Shown: piece after piece, positions 24,422-37,932 of the stretch
How the letters are laid out: the number at the start of each line of letters is the position of its first letter
Numbering within the stretch: the first letter of the stretch is position 1
Source of the DNA: Allodiplogaster sudhausi
Lineage: Eukaryota; Nematoda; Chromadorea; Rhabditida; Diplogasteridae
DNA: 64,000 bases
Assembly (NCBI GenBank): GCA_945643635.1
Contig: CALZFC010000090.1
Coordinates: forward strand, 697,501-761,500
Direction: 5' to 3'
The notes under the pieces: model-generated
Database searches by the model: none
Told to the model about the DNA's origin: nothing
Seen by the model: only the letters and a program-made list of their open reading frames with translations
Program-made: the position numbers and the translations under genes

Positions 24422-24590
24422 TTAAAGGAGGGCGACTGCGCACTTCGCACTCTCATTTACGCGTGCTATTTTCACGCTGCGCGTTTGTGCGGCATGCGAA
24501 ATAGCACGCGAGAATGAGACAGTGCATACTCCCAGGGCAGAGTCGGCTTTTCGAACTTGCGTTAATTATTTTTCGGTGATCGTCCTCCGG
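24422..24590. mobile_element. TTAA-type hairpin MITE, copy 1
   Basis: It starts TTAAAGGAGGGCGAC and ends TTTTTCGGTGATCGTCCTCC. Its interior is an imperfect palindrome containing TCTCATTTACGCGTGCTATTT and, inverted, AAATAGCACGCGAGAATGAGA. It matches the better preserved copy at 60836-61028. The right TTAA has decayed. Confidence 0.75.
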
Positions 24591-24777
24591 TAAGAATAAC
24601 CGGAAAAGAGTCGAGCACTTTCAAAGGCACACGATAAACATTCATGATTATCGTTCTTTTGTATGTCAGAACAGCGAAAAGTGGCCCTATAAATGCTCTA
24701 TAAATACATTCGTTCACGGCTTATGATTTGTTGGGGAAAAACCCCGTGACGGGAAACAAGAATAAGAGGGAAGAGTA

Positions 24778-24829
<52 letters not shown>

Positions 24830-25656
24830 GAGAAAGAAGGGGCAAAGTGGGGAGCAACGAAATATCATAAACTGAATTGTATCATTCAAGAGAAGACGGA
24901 CGATTGCTGCGAAGAAATCAGATTGCTAAAACAATGAAAAAAGTGTTGTCTCGTTACCAAAGTCAGAGCCCGCTAGAAAAAAAAATTAGAATATCTGGTC
25001 TGGTGAAGTGAAAGAAATATATAGTTTTTTTTGTTCTCGAAAATTTTTTTAGGAGAATCTGCTCAAGTGTGCTTGAAAATCGCGCAAAAACATATAAGCT
25101 ATGCATATACTTTTCTAGTTACGTTAGTTGTGAATAAGATAGAAGCCTAATAAGGGCCACTTATCTGGCCATGGAAAGGAGTTTATGCGGAAAGAAGATG
25201 TATGCGGTTAGAAGATAGAGATGGAGGGTACAAGATTGCAGTGAAAGTTAGAAAAAAAGCCGATAGAGAAAAGAGGAGAAGTCGGAGAGCAGAGAATGAG
25301 TGGGGGAAGCATGAAATGTCGTTGAATAGACATAATTACATGTTCTCTTGGCTCAATCATCTTTTATATCATTACGAAAGAAGGAAACGTTGCATGAATA
25401 CGATAACATGAAAATAAAGTGTTGGCCGAGTGGTTAACGTTGAAAGTAGTTTTGTCATGAGATGGATCGAAGAAGAAATGAATGCAAGGCGGTTCAAGAG
25501 AGTCAGAGAGGACGAGAGAGTGAGAGAGAAAAAGAGAGAGAGAGAAAGAGAGAGAGAGAGAAAGAGACAGAAAGAGAAAGGACGATAAAGAACAGTTTGA
25601 GACTATAGGCTATGTAGTACGACAATGAGAAAACGTTGAACAGAGTTCATCAGGGC

Positions 25657-25694
<38 letters not shown>

Positions 25695-26543
25695 GAGAGA
25701 GAGAGAGTAAGAGAGAGAGAGAGAGGGCGAAAGAGACTGAGTGTGAGAAATAGACTAGGAGGTGATAGGAAAATCGATGAAAACAACGGAATGAAGTGTA
25801 CCGTATATCCTTGATGGCAAATTATGTGTTGAGAAATATAATAATAATAATGCGTTCCACCTCGTTCTTTTCTACACGAAGCGGCGGGAATAATTGAAAA
25901 CAAATGCTAGGGATGCAGGAGGCGGTACATGCGAAATCAGATATGCTAGAGAGAGAAAAAGAGAAAGAAAGAGAGAGAGAGGGGGGAAGAGAGAGAGAGG
26001 GGGGAAAAGAGAGAGGGGAAGAAAGAAGGAACCAGGGAGAGTGAGTGAGTGAATGAGAGGAGGCAGAGAGTGAAAAGAGATCGAAAGCGAAAGAGAGAAG
26101 GATAGGGAAGGTGAGAGGTGAGAGAGAAAGCGAGAGAGAGAGAGAGCGCGACTTTTTGCTCTCTCTATCATGATACTTCATGAAATACAAGTAGCCGCCA
26201 CATGCAAAGTCTTCGAGGAGTGAAAAAGAAGATGCATTCGCGGACGACGTTCAAAGGAAAGTCGAGACGGAAAGGAAGGAGAGAATGAGAAGAGAAGAGA
26301 AAGAGAGAAAGAGAGAAGTTGAGAAGGAGAGAAAAGAGAAGGCAACTAATGAATGGATACGACCTTTTCTTTTTTTTCGAACCGAGACCAAGTACATACA
26401 TATTGTTTTCACTGCATTGTTTTTTTAAGATAATTTTTATATCGCAACTACTCCAGGATCAGTGCATTGCATATTATCATTGTATACAAATTGAAAACAA
26501 TAGGAGAAAAGAGAAAACAATTTCAAACAATTATGTTATAATT
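24591..26543. repeat. GA-rich intergenic region
   Basis: GA tracts lie at 24775-24830, 25505-25580, 25660-25735, 25955-26150 and 26275-26340. AT-rich DNA between them (24900-25200) has no exon I can support. A tRNA-like fragment lies at about 25420. Confidence 0.65.
25418..25465 (+). other. tRNA-Ser/Leu-like A-box fragment
   Basis: TGGCCGAGTGGTTAACG is the canonical D-arm and A-box of class II (Ser/Leu) tRNAs. The expected anticodon arm, variable arm and B-box are not found downstream, so this is a truncated tRNA relic or SINE head. Confidence 0.45.
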
Positions 26544-28042
26544 TTATCGTGATTTGTTAAGCGGTTGCGTGTACAATTCCAAAGCAAAAACAGTGATTGT
26601 GAGTAGCATTAATATAATCATTGCGAGCTTCAGTACGAGAAAGTATTTGAAGCTCTCAATATTTTCAAAAGTCCCTATTGCAATTAAAAAGGGAAGGCAG
26701 CGTATAAAAGAGCGATGCATCCTCAAATATGTACCAATGTATGTAACTAAAAAAAATTATGAACAGACACACAGCAGTCATCAAGCCTTTCCCATTATCT
26801 TTTCTTTTCTTTTCTTCATTTCTTTTTTTCAATCTTGTCTACCATAGGCTTATTTATTTCAGTTAACATTGTAATCTCATGCTAACTTTGACGTTGTTAA
26901 AATACTTAAAAATAAATGAGCATATAATAAATATAATAGATAAAATATGCAATAAATAGAAGCCGAACTGACGTCCGCCGTCGGTGCTGCTGCCGCCGCT
27001 CGCGTCCTCGACGGTGTAGGTGTGCGCGCCGAGACGGAAGCGCAGACGGCGCGTGCCGGCAGCTGAGTGGCGACGACGCGCGTGGAGCACTTGAAGCGGC
27101 TGAAGCGGAGGCGGATTAAGTGGACTATCTTTATCAGTATCAGCAGGCATGAAATACGTTTCGAAGCAAATACAGTAGGAAAAGAATAAACTTGTTACCA
27201 TGAGTAGAGACCAGACAACAATTGTATTTCTCACAATCAATCCTAATTATACTACCAATCGCACAAGCTACTGCTGATTTCTCATAATCCCTAAAAGGAG
27301 CTAAAACTAAATCTTGAATTCGCGCCCTTTTTGGGAATTAAAGAGCGTGTTTTCAGCTGCTTTAAGACTTGTTTCAGCCTTCTTTTTTTTATTTTTTTTT
27401 TTAATAAACAGAATATTGCATGAATCATGGAAAACAAACAAAAAAAGGCTACCGAACAGTTCAAATAGTTTTTTTTAACTAAAACAAATTAGGAACTTTT
27501 ACCTGAGTTTCCAGAGTTGGTGCAGTTGGCTGTCGTTGTAGTTTTGAGGTGCACGCATTGCGTATTATACTCCTTCCAAGGAATACCAAAGAGTGTTTGC
27601 ATGTATGGCCGAATTGATATTGTATTTAAGCAAATGATTAAAAATGAATTTAATTTCTATCTAGTTTGCTGTAATCGTTTGCTTTTTTGATATAAAAAAA
27701 ATCTGTCAAAAATCAATAGTTGGTTTCTTGAAGGATAGCAATAATAATTAAATGGTAGCTTACATGGAGCAAGAAGGCTGCGACGACTTCTCGCCACTGG
27801 TGGATGGCTGTTCTACATATAGGCAAAGTATTTTGTTTACCTTCATTACTATTTCTCTCTTAAAAATATTGTAACTTTAAAGCATTTTATGAGCAATTAA
27901 ATTCTATGTATTATTCATTCTTTTAACTGTTTTAACTATTGAAAATAGAAGCCTGAAAATTATGATAAATTTTAATGATTAAAATAAGCAACGTTCCATT
28001 ACCTTCTCGGTACGTCGAGGCAAGTGATTTCACTTTGTCCAT
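26544..28042 (-). CDS. Novel five-exon gene: 140-residue protein with C-terminal transmembrane anchor
   Basis: Exons 28042-28003, 27807-27764, 27572-27503, 27128-26969 and 26652-26544 have GT/AG borders and phases that fit at every junction, giving an uninterrupted 140-codon reading. The start is MDKVKSLASTYREAIHQW. The middle is Thr/Asn-rich (TTTTANCTNSGNS), then PLNPPPLQPLQ, then a basic block (HARRRHSAAGTRRLRFR). Near the end is one strong hydrophobic helix (FLVLKLAMIILMLLTITVFAL) with a short polar tail ending KSR. This layout suggests a tail-anchored or type II small membrane protein. Exon 4 is very GC-rich in contrast to its AT-rich introns. The intron before exon 4 holds a GAATTCGCGCC-family MITE. 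I do not recognise the family. Confidence 0.6.
27291..27367. mobile_element. MITE fragment, GAATTCGCGCC family, copy 3
   Basis: It begins CTAAAAGGAGCTAAAACT and continues TCTTGAATTCGCGCCCTTTTT, ending near GCTGCTTTAAG. It sits in intron 3 of the 26.5-kb gene. Confidence 0.5.
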
Positions 28043-28213
28043 GCGATTGAGTTAAATTTAGACTAGTGTTTTCCTAAAGGAAAAAATTAAGTGTGTATTT
28101 TATGTTCTCTTCTTTTCTATACACTCTAAAAGTATGCATAGGAAATGCTTCAGTGGAATAAGTTGGATAACGTGAGAAGTAGAGAACAACTAACGAGAGC
28201 GAGGAGGGGACCA

Positions 28214-28251
<38 letters not shown>

Positions 28252-28317
28252 GGAGAGAGATGGAAGAGTAAAATAAAGAGAGAAAAATAGCATGAGGGAC
28301 AAAGGGAGAATATTCCA

Positions 28318-28372
<55 letters not shown>

Positions 28373-29334
28373 ATTCTCTCTATCGTTTTTCCCTCTTTCT
28401 CTCACATCCTTTTCCCTCTCTCACTCTCTTTCTCTCAAGCACACACTCTCTCTATGCATGTTGTTTCGCCGACTCATCGCCCGGGAATGTGGTTCTTGAA
28501 AAGAGCGGCTAGCTGGAAAAGATCAGAAAGCACGCAAACAAGAGTTCGAGACTAGTTGTGTAGGCGGACACAGACAGGGCATACTCTGGAATAACAAAGG
28601 AGAGAAGAGAGAGAGAGTGAGAGAGAGAGAGTGAGAGTGAGAGAGGGAGGAAGAGAAAGAAAGATAGAGTGACAGAATAGAGAGACGTGAGAACAGTGAG
28701 AAATATGAGAGAGGGAGAGGAACTTTGATTAGAATATTGAAACAGGAAAATAATGCGTTTATTTAAAAATTCACAAGATCAAAAAAAGACCGGAATAGAG
28801 CTATGTATATGCATGTAGATAGATGAGTAAACGTGGAGAAAAAAAATCGCGAGTAAAATCAGTGTCTATCATCACTAATATAACTTCCCACTAATATAAC
28901 TTTATTTTCATATAATTAAATAAATAAGTAAACAGAATGAGGAATAAATAATTCTGAAATCGCATAAAATGTGTGAGTCAATGGTAAAGGTTAAGGTGGG
29001 AGGGAAAAACTTGTGGAATCCTTCATTATTTGTTTGCGCGTTCGGGGCCCGTCGAATCGGAGAAGTGATTGTGGCAGAGACGGAATAAATTGTGAACGGT
29101 AGAGAGAGAGATAGAGAGAGAGGAGTGATAGAAACAAAGAGAGAGAGAGAAAAAAAGGAGTGAAACATAAATTGAGAGAGGCAGAGAAAAGAGAAAAGAG
29201 AGATGAGTATATTTATAGGAAGTAAAGATGCGATACAGAGAAATAAAGAAGAGCAAATTTTTAGAGACCAAAGAGTTCACCACAAAGGTGGTTCGATGAT
29301 ATACGCCGAGAGAGAGAGGCAGAGAAGAGAAAGG

Positions 29335-29365
<31 letters not shown>

Positions 29366-29793
29366 AGAAGAGAGAGAGAGAGATGGGCGAAAGAAATTCA
29401 GAGAAAGCCAGCAAAGAATATGATTGTGGAGTAGTTCTGCGTGATTGAAAAGCGAAATGTCGCTGCCGATGTGAAGATGAAATTGTTGAAAAAAGGCTCT
29501 CCCGTTATGATTAAACTCAGGCGAGCTCGCAGAGTTTTCAAAGAACCATAGAAACTCGAGCCTAACAGCGAAATAGACAAACCTAGATACCATTCCTTTC
29601 AAACGTTAAATTCCCTGAAAACCATCAATGGACATGAGTACATATACTATTATGAAGATAATTGACTCAAGACCAGAAATTGTTCACGTGAACATTTTGA
29701 AAAAAAATTTTTGCTAGGATTACGTCGAGATAAAGCGAATTTTCTCATAAATAGTGGGGGGGGAAGTGACAATGTTGGGGGCAACCAAAAGGA

Positions 29794-29829
<36 letters not shown>

Positions 29830-31660
29830 CAAGCGTGAGAGAGCGAGATAGTGAGATACGGCGAGAGATAAAGAAACGAGTGAGTTGGATAGATAAATGG
29901 GGACTCGATAGAATGATAATGTGGAGAAGGAAGGAGGAAACGGGCAGAATCGTTCCACTAATGAAGCAGCACCTCGGGGTGGGGGCAAAGCTTAAGACTG
30001 TCCGATGGCCAAAACAAAGGTAATGTGGCCGCATCGGCGACAGTCTCAAGAAAAAGAAGAAGCACAAGCGAGAGAGGGAGGCAGAAAAAGAGAGAGAGAG
30101 AGAATGGGAGAGAGAGAGAGTAGAGGGAGAGAGGGCAAAAGTGAAAGAGTAAAAAAAGAGAATGAGAGAAGGAGGACAAAATGGATAATGAGACGTGTGA
30201 AGTAGTAATGCACACTCACAGAAATTGGAAAAATAGTGACAGAGAAGAGAGAGAAATAGAGACAATTTGGGCGGTAGGGAGAAGAGAAGCAAACGAGGAG
30301 CGTGGAATTGCAAATGACCAAAGAAAGACTATCGTGCACAGAAGAAGAGGAGTTGCAAATTGAAAGATGGAGAGAAAGAGTCAGAGTGCGCTGCTGTAAC
30401 AGAGGAAGGCAAGAGAGCCAGTTGAATAAACGAGAAAGAAGAGAGGGAGAGAGAGACAGAGACGGATAGAGAGAGAGAGTTATAAAGGAGACCGATTCTG
30501 ATGAGAATTGGATGTAGTTTGTGCTTATGGGCTGCAGTTCCATGAAAAAAACTTTTTTCCTTCCGTGTTAGCAGTCAAAAAATATGCAATGGGCCATGGT
30601 TCCAGAACTTTTCTTAAATGAACAGCATTAAAGAATAAAAGAATAGTATTGTATTTAGAGTCTTTCGGTCTAATCGTAAGATCGTTGGTCCATTTGTGGT
30701 AGGCCGTGAATTGATGGTCCATTTCATTTCCCGCAACGAATTCATGGTCCACGAGGTCGAAGAAAAAGCATCTATCTACATGCAAACACATGTGCTTCTT
30801 CACGCAGTGGCTGAGATGGCGGGCGTCCTCTCTCAATGGTTCTCTAATGGCATTTTGGGAGCAGGAGAATGAAGAGAGAGAGAGAGAACAGAGGCAGAGA
30901 GAGAGGGAGAGAGAGGGGGATAATGAGAGACAGAGAAAGAGAGATAGAGTGATAAAGAGAGAGAAAGAGACGGAGAGAAACAGAGATAAGAAGAGAGATA
31001 AAGAAGCAGACAAAAGGGAATGGCGGGACACATTGGGAGAATGCATGGGGACATCTCATGTGTTTAGAACAGCGGCCATTGAGACCACCGCTCTTGTTGG
31101 AGAGGCATGGGAAAATGGGATACGGGGGATAAGGGGACATGGGATATCCACCGTGATACCCGGATATCCTGAATTGGAACAGGAAGAAGACCACCTCTTC
31201 TTCAAAGTAACTGATGCAAACCACTTTCGCACACAATTGGCTACGGAGCAATGCACTAGTTGGAGCTCCAAATTCTCTTCTATTTTTTTTTTCAGAGTCT
31301 CTCTCTCTCTCTCTCTCTCGCTCACTTCAATCTTCTTTGCTGACTATGTCAAGCCCATCGTTCGCAGTTTCTCTCTCCTCTCTCCCTCATGCACTCTTTC
31401 TCGTTTTCTCTCCTTTTATCTCTTTCTCTCTCTTTCTCTCTCCCTCTTCCCATTCTCTGCTTCATTTAGCTAACTGTTTCTTTCTCTGAGTTTTTTGTTT
31501 GTTTGCATCTCTCTTTCTCTCTGAGCCATCCTCAGATATGGAAGCCTCCCCAGGCAGCGGTACGAAAAATCGAGTTACTAGAAGAAGACGTGCCGTTGGG
31601 TTCATTGTGTAGTCGTTCTTTACTACTCTGTATCTTCATATCCTTTCTGTCCTCTCTCTC

Positions 31661-31704
<44 letters not shown>

Positions 31705-31734
31705 TTTCTCTTTCTGCCTGTCTCCCACTTTTGC

Positions 31735-31772
<38 letters not shown>

Positions 31773-31786
31773 GCTCTCTCCTTCTT

Positions 31787-31824
<38 letters not shown>

Positions 31825-31834
31825 GCTCTCTCCT

Positions 31835-31884
<50 letters not shown>

Positions 31885-32787
31885 GCTCTCTCCTTCTTTT
31901 TCGCTCTCTCTCTTTCTCTCCCTTTCTCTCTCTCTCCCTCTCTTTCTCCCGCTCTCTCCCCTCATCTCTTCTCCTTCTCTGATTCAAGCGGATTGATGCG
32001 GAATGATTAGAATGAAGAGAGACAAGAAGAGAACCGCCGCGGTCACTCGAACCAGAAAGGCGGAAGAAGTCGGCACACTATAAAGAAGAGGAGAAGGAGG
32101 CACACTAAAAATACGCGCGCCTTGAACGAACGGCCACATGACGAAGAGCTAGATAGAGATATGCAAAGTGAATGTTTAGAGAATGATTTTAAATCTTTTA
32201 TTTAATTATAAGCTGTTTAAAAACATGCTGGAAAGAAAAAAGGGTATTTATTTTTCAATGAAAGAAAGATAAACATCTCCACTAATGTTCTGCTTTCATT
32301 TGTTCGTGTTTCACATGAGATATCACAAAAGAAGCACTCGTTTATCATGACGTCAACAACCCGAATGCTAAAAGTATACGCAATTCTTCAAGACCAGACC
32401 AAGAAGATGCGCAAGAAATCAGAGTCAAGAACTTGGTCATCGCTGGCAATTTGAGCATTTGTGGTAATTAAGAGAAGAATTCATGATACATGTATGTATG
32501 AATGCGAAATAATAGCATTGATATTTGGGGAAGAAATCTTGTATGTATAGATTATAGGCTGATTCGAAGAGACAAAGAATAATGAAAAAAATTTGAACAT
32601 TCAAAAGAAGCAACATTTCCGAGAATTACGGATGTGAGAAAAAGTAATGTGTAACATGAATGTGTGGCGTACATCATATTTATTTATGCTTACTTCTCTC
32701 TTCTTTGAGAAACAAAGATTATACGGCCGTCTGACAAAAGATCAAAGATCACATCTTCTTTTGATTCCGTTGCTTTGAACGAACAAT
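28043..32787. repeat. GA/CT-rich intergenic region
   Basis: CT tracts lie at 28320-28450, 31300-31450 and 31640-31975; GA tracts at 28200-28265, 28600-28720, 29100-29390, 29790-29870, 30080-30170, 30425-30480 and 30870-31010. The CT block at 31735-31975 is a higher-order repeat of (CT)n + TTTTGCTCTCTCCTTCTTT, four copies. Non-repetitive pockets at 30540-30860 and 31040-31260 have long open frames on both strands that I cannot resolve into a gene. The region 31982-32780 is AT-rich with nothing supported. Confidence 0.65.
31735..31975. repeat. Higher-order (CT)n / TTTTGCTCTCTCCTTC repeat
   Basis: The block TTTTGCTCTCTCCTTCTTT alternates with 20-45 bp (CT)n runs, giving about four near-identical units. 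The reverse-strand frames are poly(Glu-Arg) artefacts. Confidence 0.8.
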
Positions 32788-33682
32788 TCACAGCGGAAAC
32801 TGCGGCAGTGGATCCGCTCGCTTTGGCCCGAATGACGTGTCCTGCAACGACTTATCAGTCATGGCCAATCGTAGAGCAATCAAACTGCTGTGATTTAATG
32901 CGATTTTATTTATTCTGCTATTCATCTGTAGACGCAAGAATGAGCATCGACAAGTGATAACTGCCTGACGGACACTCTGATTGCCAGTTCAGGAGGGAAA
33001 CGGAGAGAGGGAAAGATTGAGAGAGAAAGTGATAGAGAGAGAGAGAAAGAAAGAAGAAAAGAAACACAGAGGGAGAAAAAGATATATAGTAAAAGAGAAA
33101 GAGAGGAAGATTGATAGAGAGAACGAGAGAGATGGAGAGAGAGAGAAAGAAATGAGAGGTTCCTCAACCTGATAACCTTCCTTGCTCCATTCGGCTCGCT
33201 CCGTAGTCACGAAAAGGCAGAAGACGACATTGCACACGATGAGCACAACTCCGTGCACGATGAAGAGCGCTTTCCACTCGTCTGGAAAAGAGCGAAATTC
33301 TCAGTCATACTGTAGCCGGTCGATCAGCTAGTCTATCCTACTGTAGCTACACAGAGTAATCGAGGTAGAACATCGCGGGCAATAAGAATGTTCGAGAAAA
33401 GAAAGTTAGGTCTCAAAGCGAAAGTCTGTCCTACTGTATTCCTCGTTGCGCGAGATGAGAACGTTCATGAGGCCGATCGTAAACATGGCGACATAACAGA
33501 CGGCGTGCAGATTGGCGACGATGAAGATCGAGAACTTGCCAGCTCGCCTGGAAAAAGAGAGTGAAAGAGAGAGAGAGAGAGAAAGAAAGAGAGCGAGAAG
33601 GAATGAAAAAGTAGAGATCGTTGGGAAAAGAGAGAAAGCAAGTGAGTGAGAGGAATGAAGACGGGCAGACGGGGTGAGAGAA

Positions 33683-33721
<39 letters not shown>

Positions 33722-36253
33722 AAGAGAGATGTTAAATGGCCGAACCTTCTAATCGAGGCAAAGAAGCCGCCGCCAGAGAAGCCGAGAAGCGATACGCCGG
33801 CGACATAGAGGATCTCAGAGGGGCAACTTATCAGCAATATAATTTTAGATAATGTAAAATTTAAATCAATCTTTTCGAGATGACTCCGAAATCGAATGAA
33901 TTGGCTCACCGTCACGAGACCCGGATTGTCATCTGGATCGAAGAACGCGAGGACAATGAAGCAGACTCCCGGCATCATAGACGCGATCGAGTTGAACACG
34001 CGCATTCGGAGAAGTGTATTCTCGCGGAGCAGCCTGCGAGAAAGAGAGAGAGAGATCAAGAGAAAAAGGAGAAGTAGAGAGAGAAAGGGAGGGAGCGAGG
34101 AGAATATAGAGAATGAAACGTAGAGAGCGAGAGAGAGAGGCAGAGACAGAGACAGAGAGAGAGAGAGAAAGAGAGAATGGAAATAGTCTGCAATTCTTAT
34201 ATATATATATACATAGTTATGCTGTAAATAGGATCTTCAGAAAAAAAAAATTTTGTTTTAGTAAAACAAAACGCTATTAAGGAGTGAAAAACGACATTAA
34301 AGAGTGAACTAACGGTAGCTTTGGATACTTGAGCGCCGTAACGATCATGAGCACGAAGCTAACAAAGGGAGGAAGCGCAGTCAGCAGGGCAGTCGGGATC
34401 GTGTCGTAGTTCGCGACCTTATTATTAGTTAATTAGTTAATTAATATACATATACATAATATATATTATGTAACATATAATATGTATATATATACATATA
34501 TATTGTTTTCATTAGTTATTCTGATTTATTATTTATTTTAATTATATACATTCTTAGTTTCTCCAACTACAATGTATATTGGTAAAAAAAAAAGAATACA
34601 CACTTTAGCTAGGAATAGCGGCGCGTACTGCAACGCGAGCTGCTGAGCGCAAAAGTAGCCAAAGCCCGCGAACAGCGTGCCCCAGACGGCGAGGTCCTGA
34701 AGGAAACGGAGAGAGAGAGAGAGAGACAGAGAGAGGGGGAGGGAGAGAGGGTGAGAGAGGGAGAGAGAGATGGAGCGAGAAAGAGAGAGAGAGAGCAACA
34801 AAATAAAATAGAGAGATATGTATGTACATTCCATATTTCTTCATTTTATTTTTTAAATTACTCGGCCAAACATTTTCATCGTTTATAATCCTTCAATTGT
34901 GCTCGCATAAAGTTATTTTTGGTGTGATCAGAAAATAAAATGCGAGTTAACAATTGTCTGAATGCTCCCAAGAGAAGAAACCTGATAAATTGAGAGATAC
35001 GGCAGATGCAGCGTGAGAATGCTCGACGAATGATGCTCGGCCGTAGTGCCGTAGAAGACCTTCAACCATGAAGATATTTGGATTTGAATTTCGCGCCAAA
35101 ATATATATTTTTTTTAACTTTCTACGTACCTCGAAGAGTCTGCTCTGGCGCACGGTCCTCCGATAGCCTTCGCTTCGATGGTAGATGGCGAAGACAACGA
35201 AGAGCAGCGCCGTGCCGATGCAGCAGCTTTAGATTCATTTTAACTGAGCTACTGCTTTTATTGTTTTTCAGGTTTCAACAAATTAAGTTTTATCTGACTT
35301 ACTGATATTATATAGAAGCAATAATACGGAGACGAAAATTTGTTTCATTAAATTAAAATTGAAATATTAATACGAAGAAGAAAAAATATAGATCGGCTAT
35401 TTGACTTCAAGACAGCTACCCATAGTGGACGGAGTGCCATCCGAGCGGAGAGACCGAGAGGAGGCCAGCGATCGGGAAGGTGATGAAGGCCGAGATCTAG
35501 CAGTTCATATGTGGTTCAACATATCTCTACTTTTCATTCTTTCTCTCACTCTCTCTCTCTCTCTCTCTATTTTCTTTCTCTCTCACTGTCCTTCTCTATT
35601 TCCATATTTCTTACTCTCGTCATCTCTCTCTCTCTCGCTCTAGAGTGTCTCAAAATGGCAGAACCTGGAGATAGCTGAAGAGGAGAACGGAGTTGAAGGT
35701 GAACTCTTCGATCGAGAGATAACTGCTGATCTTGGCAATCACGGGCAGAAAGGCGGCCAGTGGACAGCCTATAATCATCGATTAAAAAGCATTGATTTTG
35801 TTTGATTTGTTATATTAGTTTTTATTTCTTTAACAATATTTGTTAACAGAGACGACTACATAAAAGGATCCTAATTCTCACGTTTGAATTCGCGCCATTT
35901 TCCCTGATTCAGAGGCGAGAGAGCATGGGCTTTAGAGAGACAGTGGTCAGGAAAATTCACACGGATTACTTTTGAGTTCGGTGCTCCTTTAAAGCACTCA
36001 ACCATTACTACTTAAGAATTTAGCCAGGATTATCTCAGGGTTACCTTGCAAGATGTGCACAATGGCCGCGAGTGCGAATGTCTGAGCATTTGTGATCGTT
36101 GGTAAGGTCAGCGAGCAGAGGACGGAGAGCACTCCGCAGGAGATGAAGATACGGCTGAGAGAGAAAGAAGGAGAGGGAGAGGGAAGAAGAGAAAGAGAAA
36201 TAGAAAGAGAAAGAGAAAGAGAAAGAGAAAGAGAAAGAGAAAGAGAAAGAGAA

Positions 36254-36284
<31 letters not shown>

Positions 36285-37882
36285 ACGCGGGAGAAGGAGC
36301 GAGAGAGATAAAGAAGGACAGAGAGACTGAGAGAGAAATGGAGGAACAGAGAGCGAGAGAGGGATACGAATAACGAGAGAAGAGTGAGAGCTAGAAGGAG
36401 GGAGATTGAGAAATGAGGAGAGATAGAAATAGAGGAGACAAAACAGATGATATTATAATTTGACTGCGGTAAACAGATTGGCTGAAAGCACACAGAAGAA
36501 AGATTTCAGACAGATACAGAGAGAGAGAGAGAGAGAGAGACAAAAAGGCTCTAGAAACCGATTATTTATTGTTTTCCGATGATGACGAATGAGCGGGTTT
36601 TCAAGGTTCGGTATTTGAAATGTGTTTGAATTAAAATTACATAAATATATTTCAGTGTATTTCATCCAAAACCTGAAGCCGTAGACGCGATAGAGATAAG
36701 CGATTGGGAAGAGAGCGAGTAAGGAGCCGATCGATGCCACCAATATCAGCGATTCCTATTTATAAAAAAAGATAATTTATTTTTTTTATAAAGTTATTCT
36801 AAACCGTTAAAGCAATGATCGTGAATTTTTTATATTTTTCACGTTAAAGCTATACTTATTTTGAAGTTAAAGTGCAACCACCTAACGAGAATAATTGCTA
36901 GTATTGCCTCTACTGTGATGAAGAAGCACTCTCTCATTCTCGTAGATTGCAAAAAGCATGGAAAAAATGGCAGACGCGAGAATGAAAATGCCTAGAGTTC
37001 GACCAAATTTGCGTCAGTGGTTGGCCTCATTTAAATATGCAAGGCCGATGATGGAAAAACAAATGATCTTCTACCTTTTGTGGATTGGAAAGGAAGCGTC
37101 GCTTGTGTATGGTGATGTTAACGATTTGATGCCACTTGCGCGAGGCTTCTGCTGGTGTATCATCGTAAATGTTATTAATCTCTGAAGAGATTGGTCAAGC
37201 ATAACATCTTCATTACTTCTCTTTTAGTTCCAACTAAAATTCATGGTAGATTTGGTAATGTTATCATGCCAAACTGCTCTCATTTCAAGTAAGAGCCATA
37301 AAACACACATTTAGTGCAAAAGGAGAAAAGCAATTTTAAAGCAAAAAAAATCAAATGAATGCATGCACCAGATCCGGTTGGAGAAGCCGCTCCAGTGTCC
37401 ACTTCACGGTAGTCGAAGACGTTGTAAACTTGAGGAGAAAAATGTTTGTTAGCAGAAGTACTGGTGTTATTTGAAGAAAAGATATGTATGTATGTAAGTG
37501 TAAAACTGATAAATTTATGAAAATGTAAGAGAATTAAAACATTAGCTTAAAAAAATTCTGTTCTTACAATCAGCTTCCGATCCGTTGCCGTACGAGTGGA
37601 ATTGAGTGACGGTGAAGCTGTACGTGAGCACGTTGGCCAGGATGGCAGACATGCAGAGGAGCACGATGAGAATGAAGGTGTAGGGGATCTGAGGAAGAGA
37701 GGCGAAGAAGTTGGAGAAAGGCAGAGAGAGGGAAAGATGGAGAGAGAGAGGTGAGAGAGGGAAAGTGAAAGAGAATCAGAGAGAGAGAGTGAGAGAGAAG
37801 GAACAATGGAGACAGGTGAGAGAGAAAAATTGAAAGAGAATCGGAGAGAGATAGAGAGAGAGTGGAAAAGTGAAAGAGAATC

Positions 37883-37932
<50 letters not shown>

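Noticed and set aside
30525..31046. 173-residue minus-strand frame with a non-repetitive C-terminal half
   Set aside because: No family similarity, no splice or start support, and internal ATGGTCCA word repeats explain part of the openness; the opposite strand is equally open at its edge.
31691..31987. Glu/Arg-rich minus-strand frame resembling an RE-rich splicing factor
   Set aside because: It is the complement of a pure CT microsatellite with higher-order repeats; no non-repeat flanking coding sequence.
36958..37185. 75-residue plus-strand ORF starting MEKMADARMKMPRV
   Set aside because: Its centre is the antisense of SLC17 exon 4 (37151-37075), which is phase-required by the neighbouring exons.
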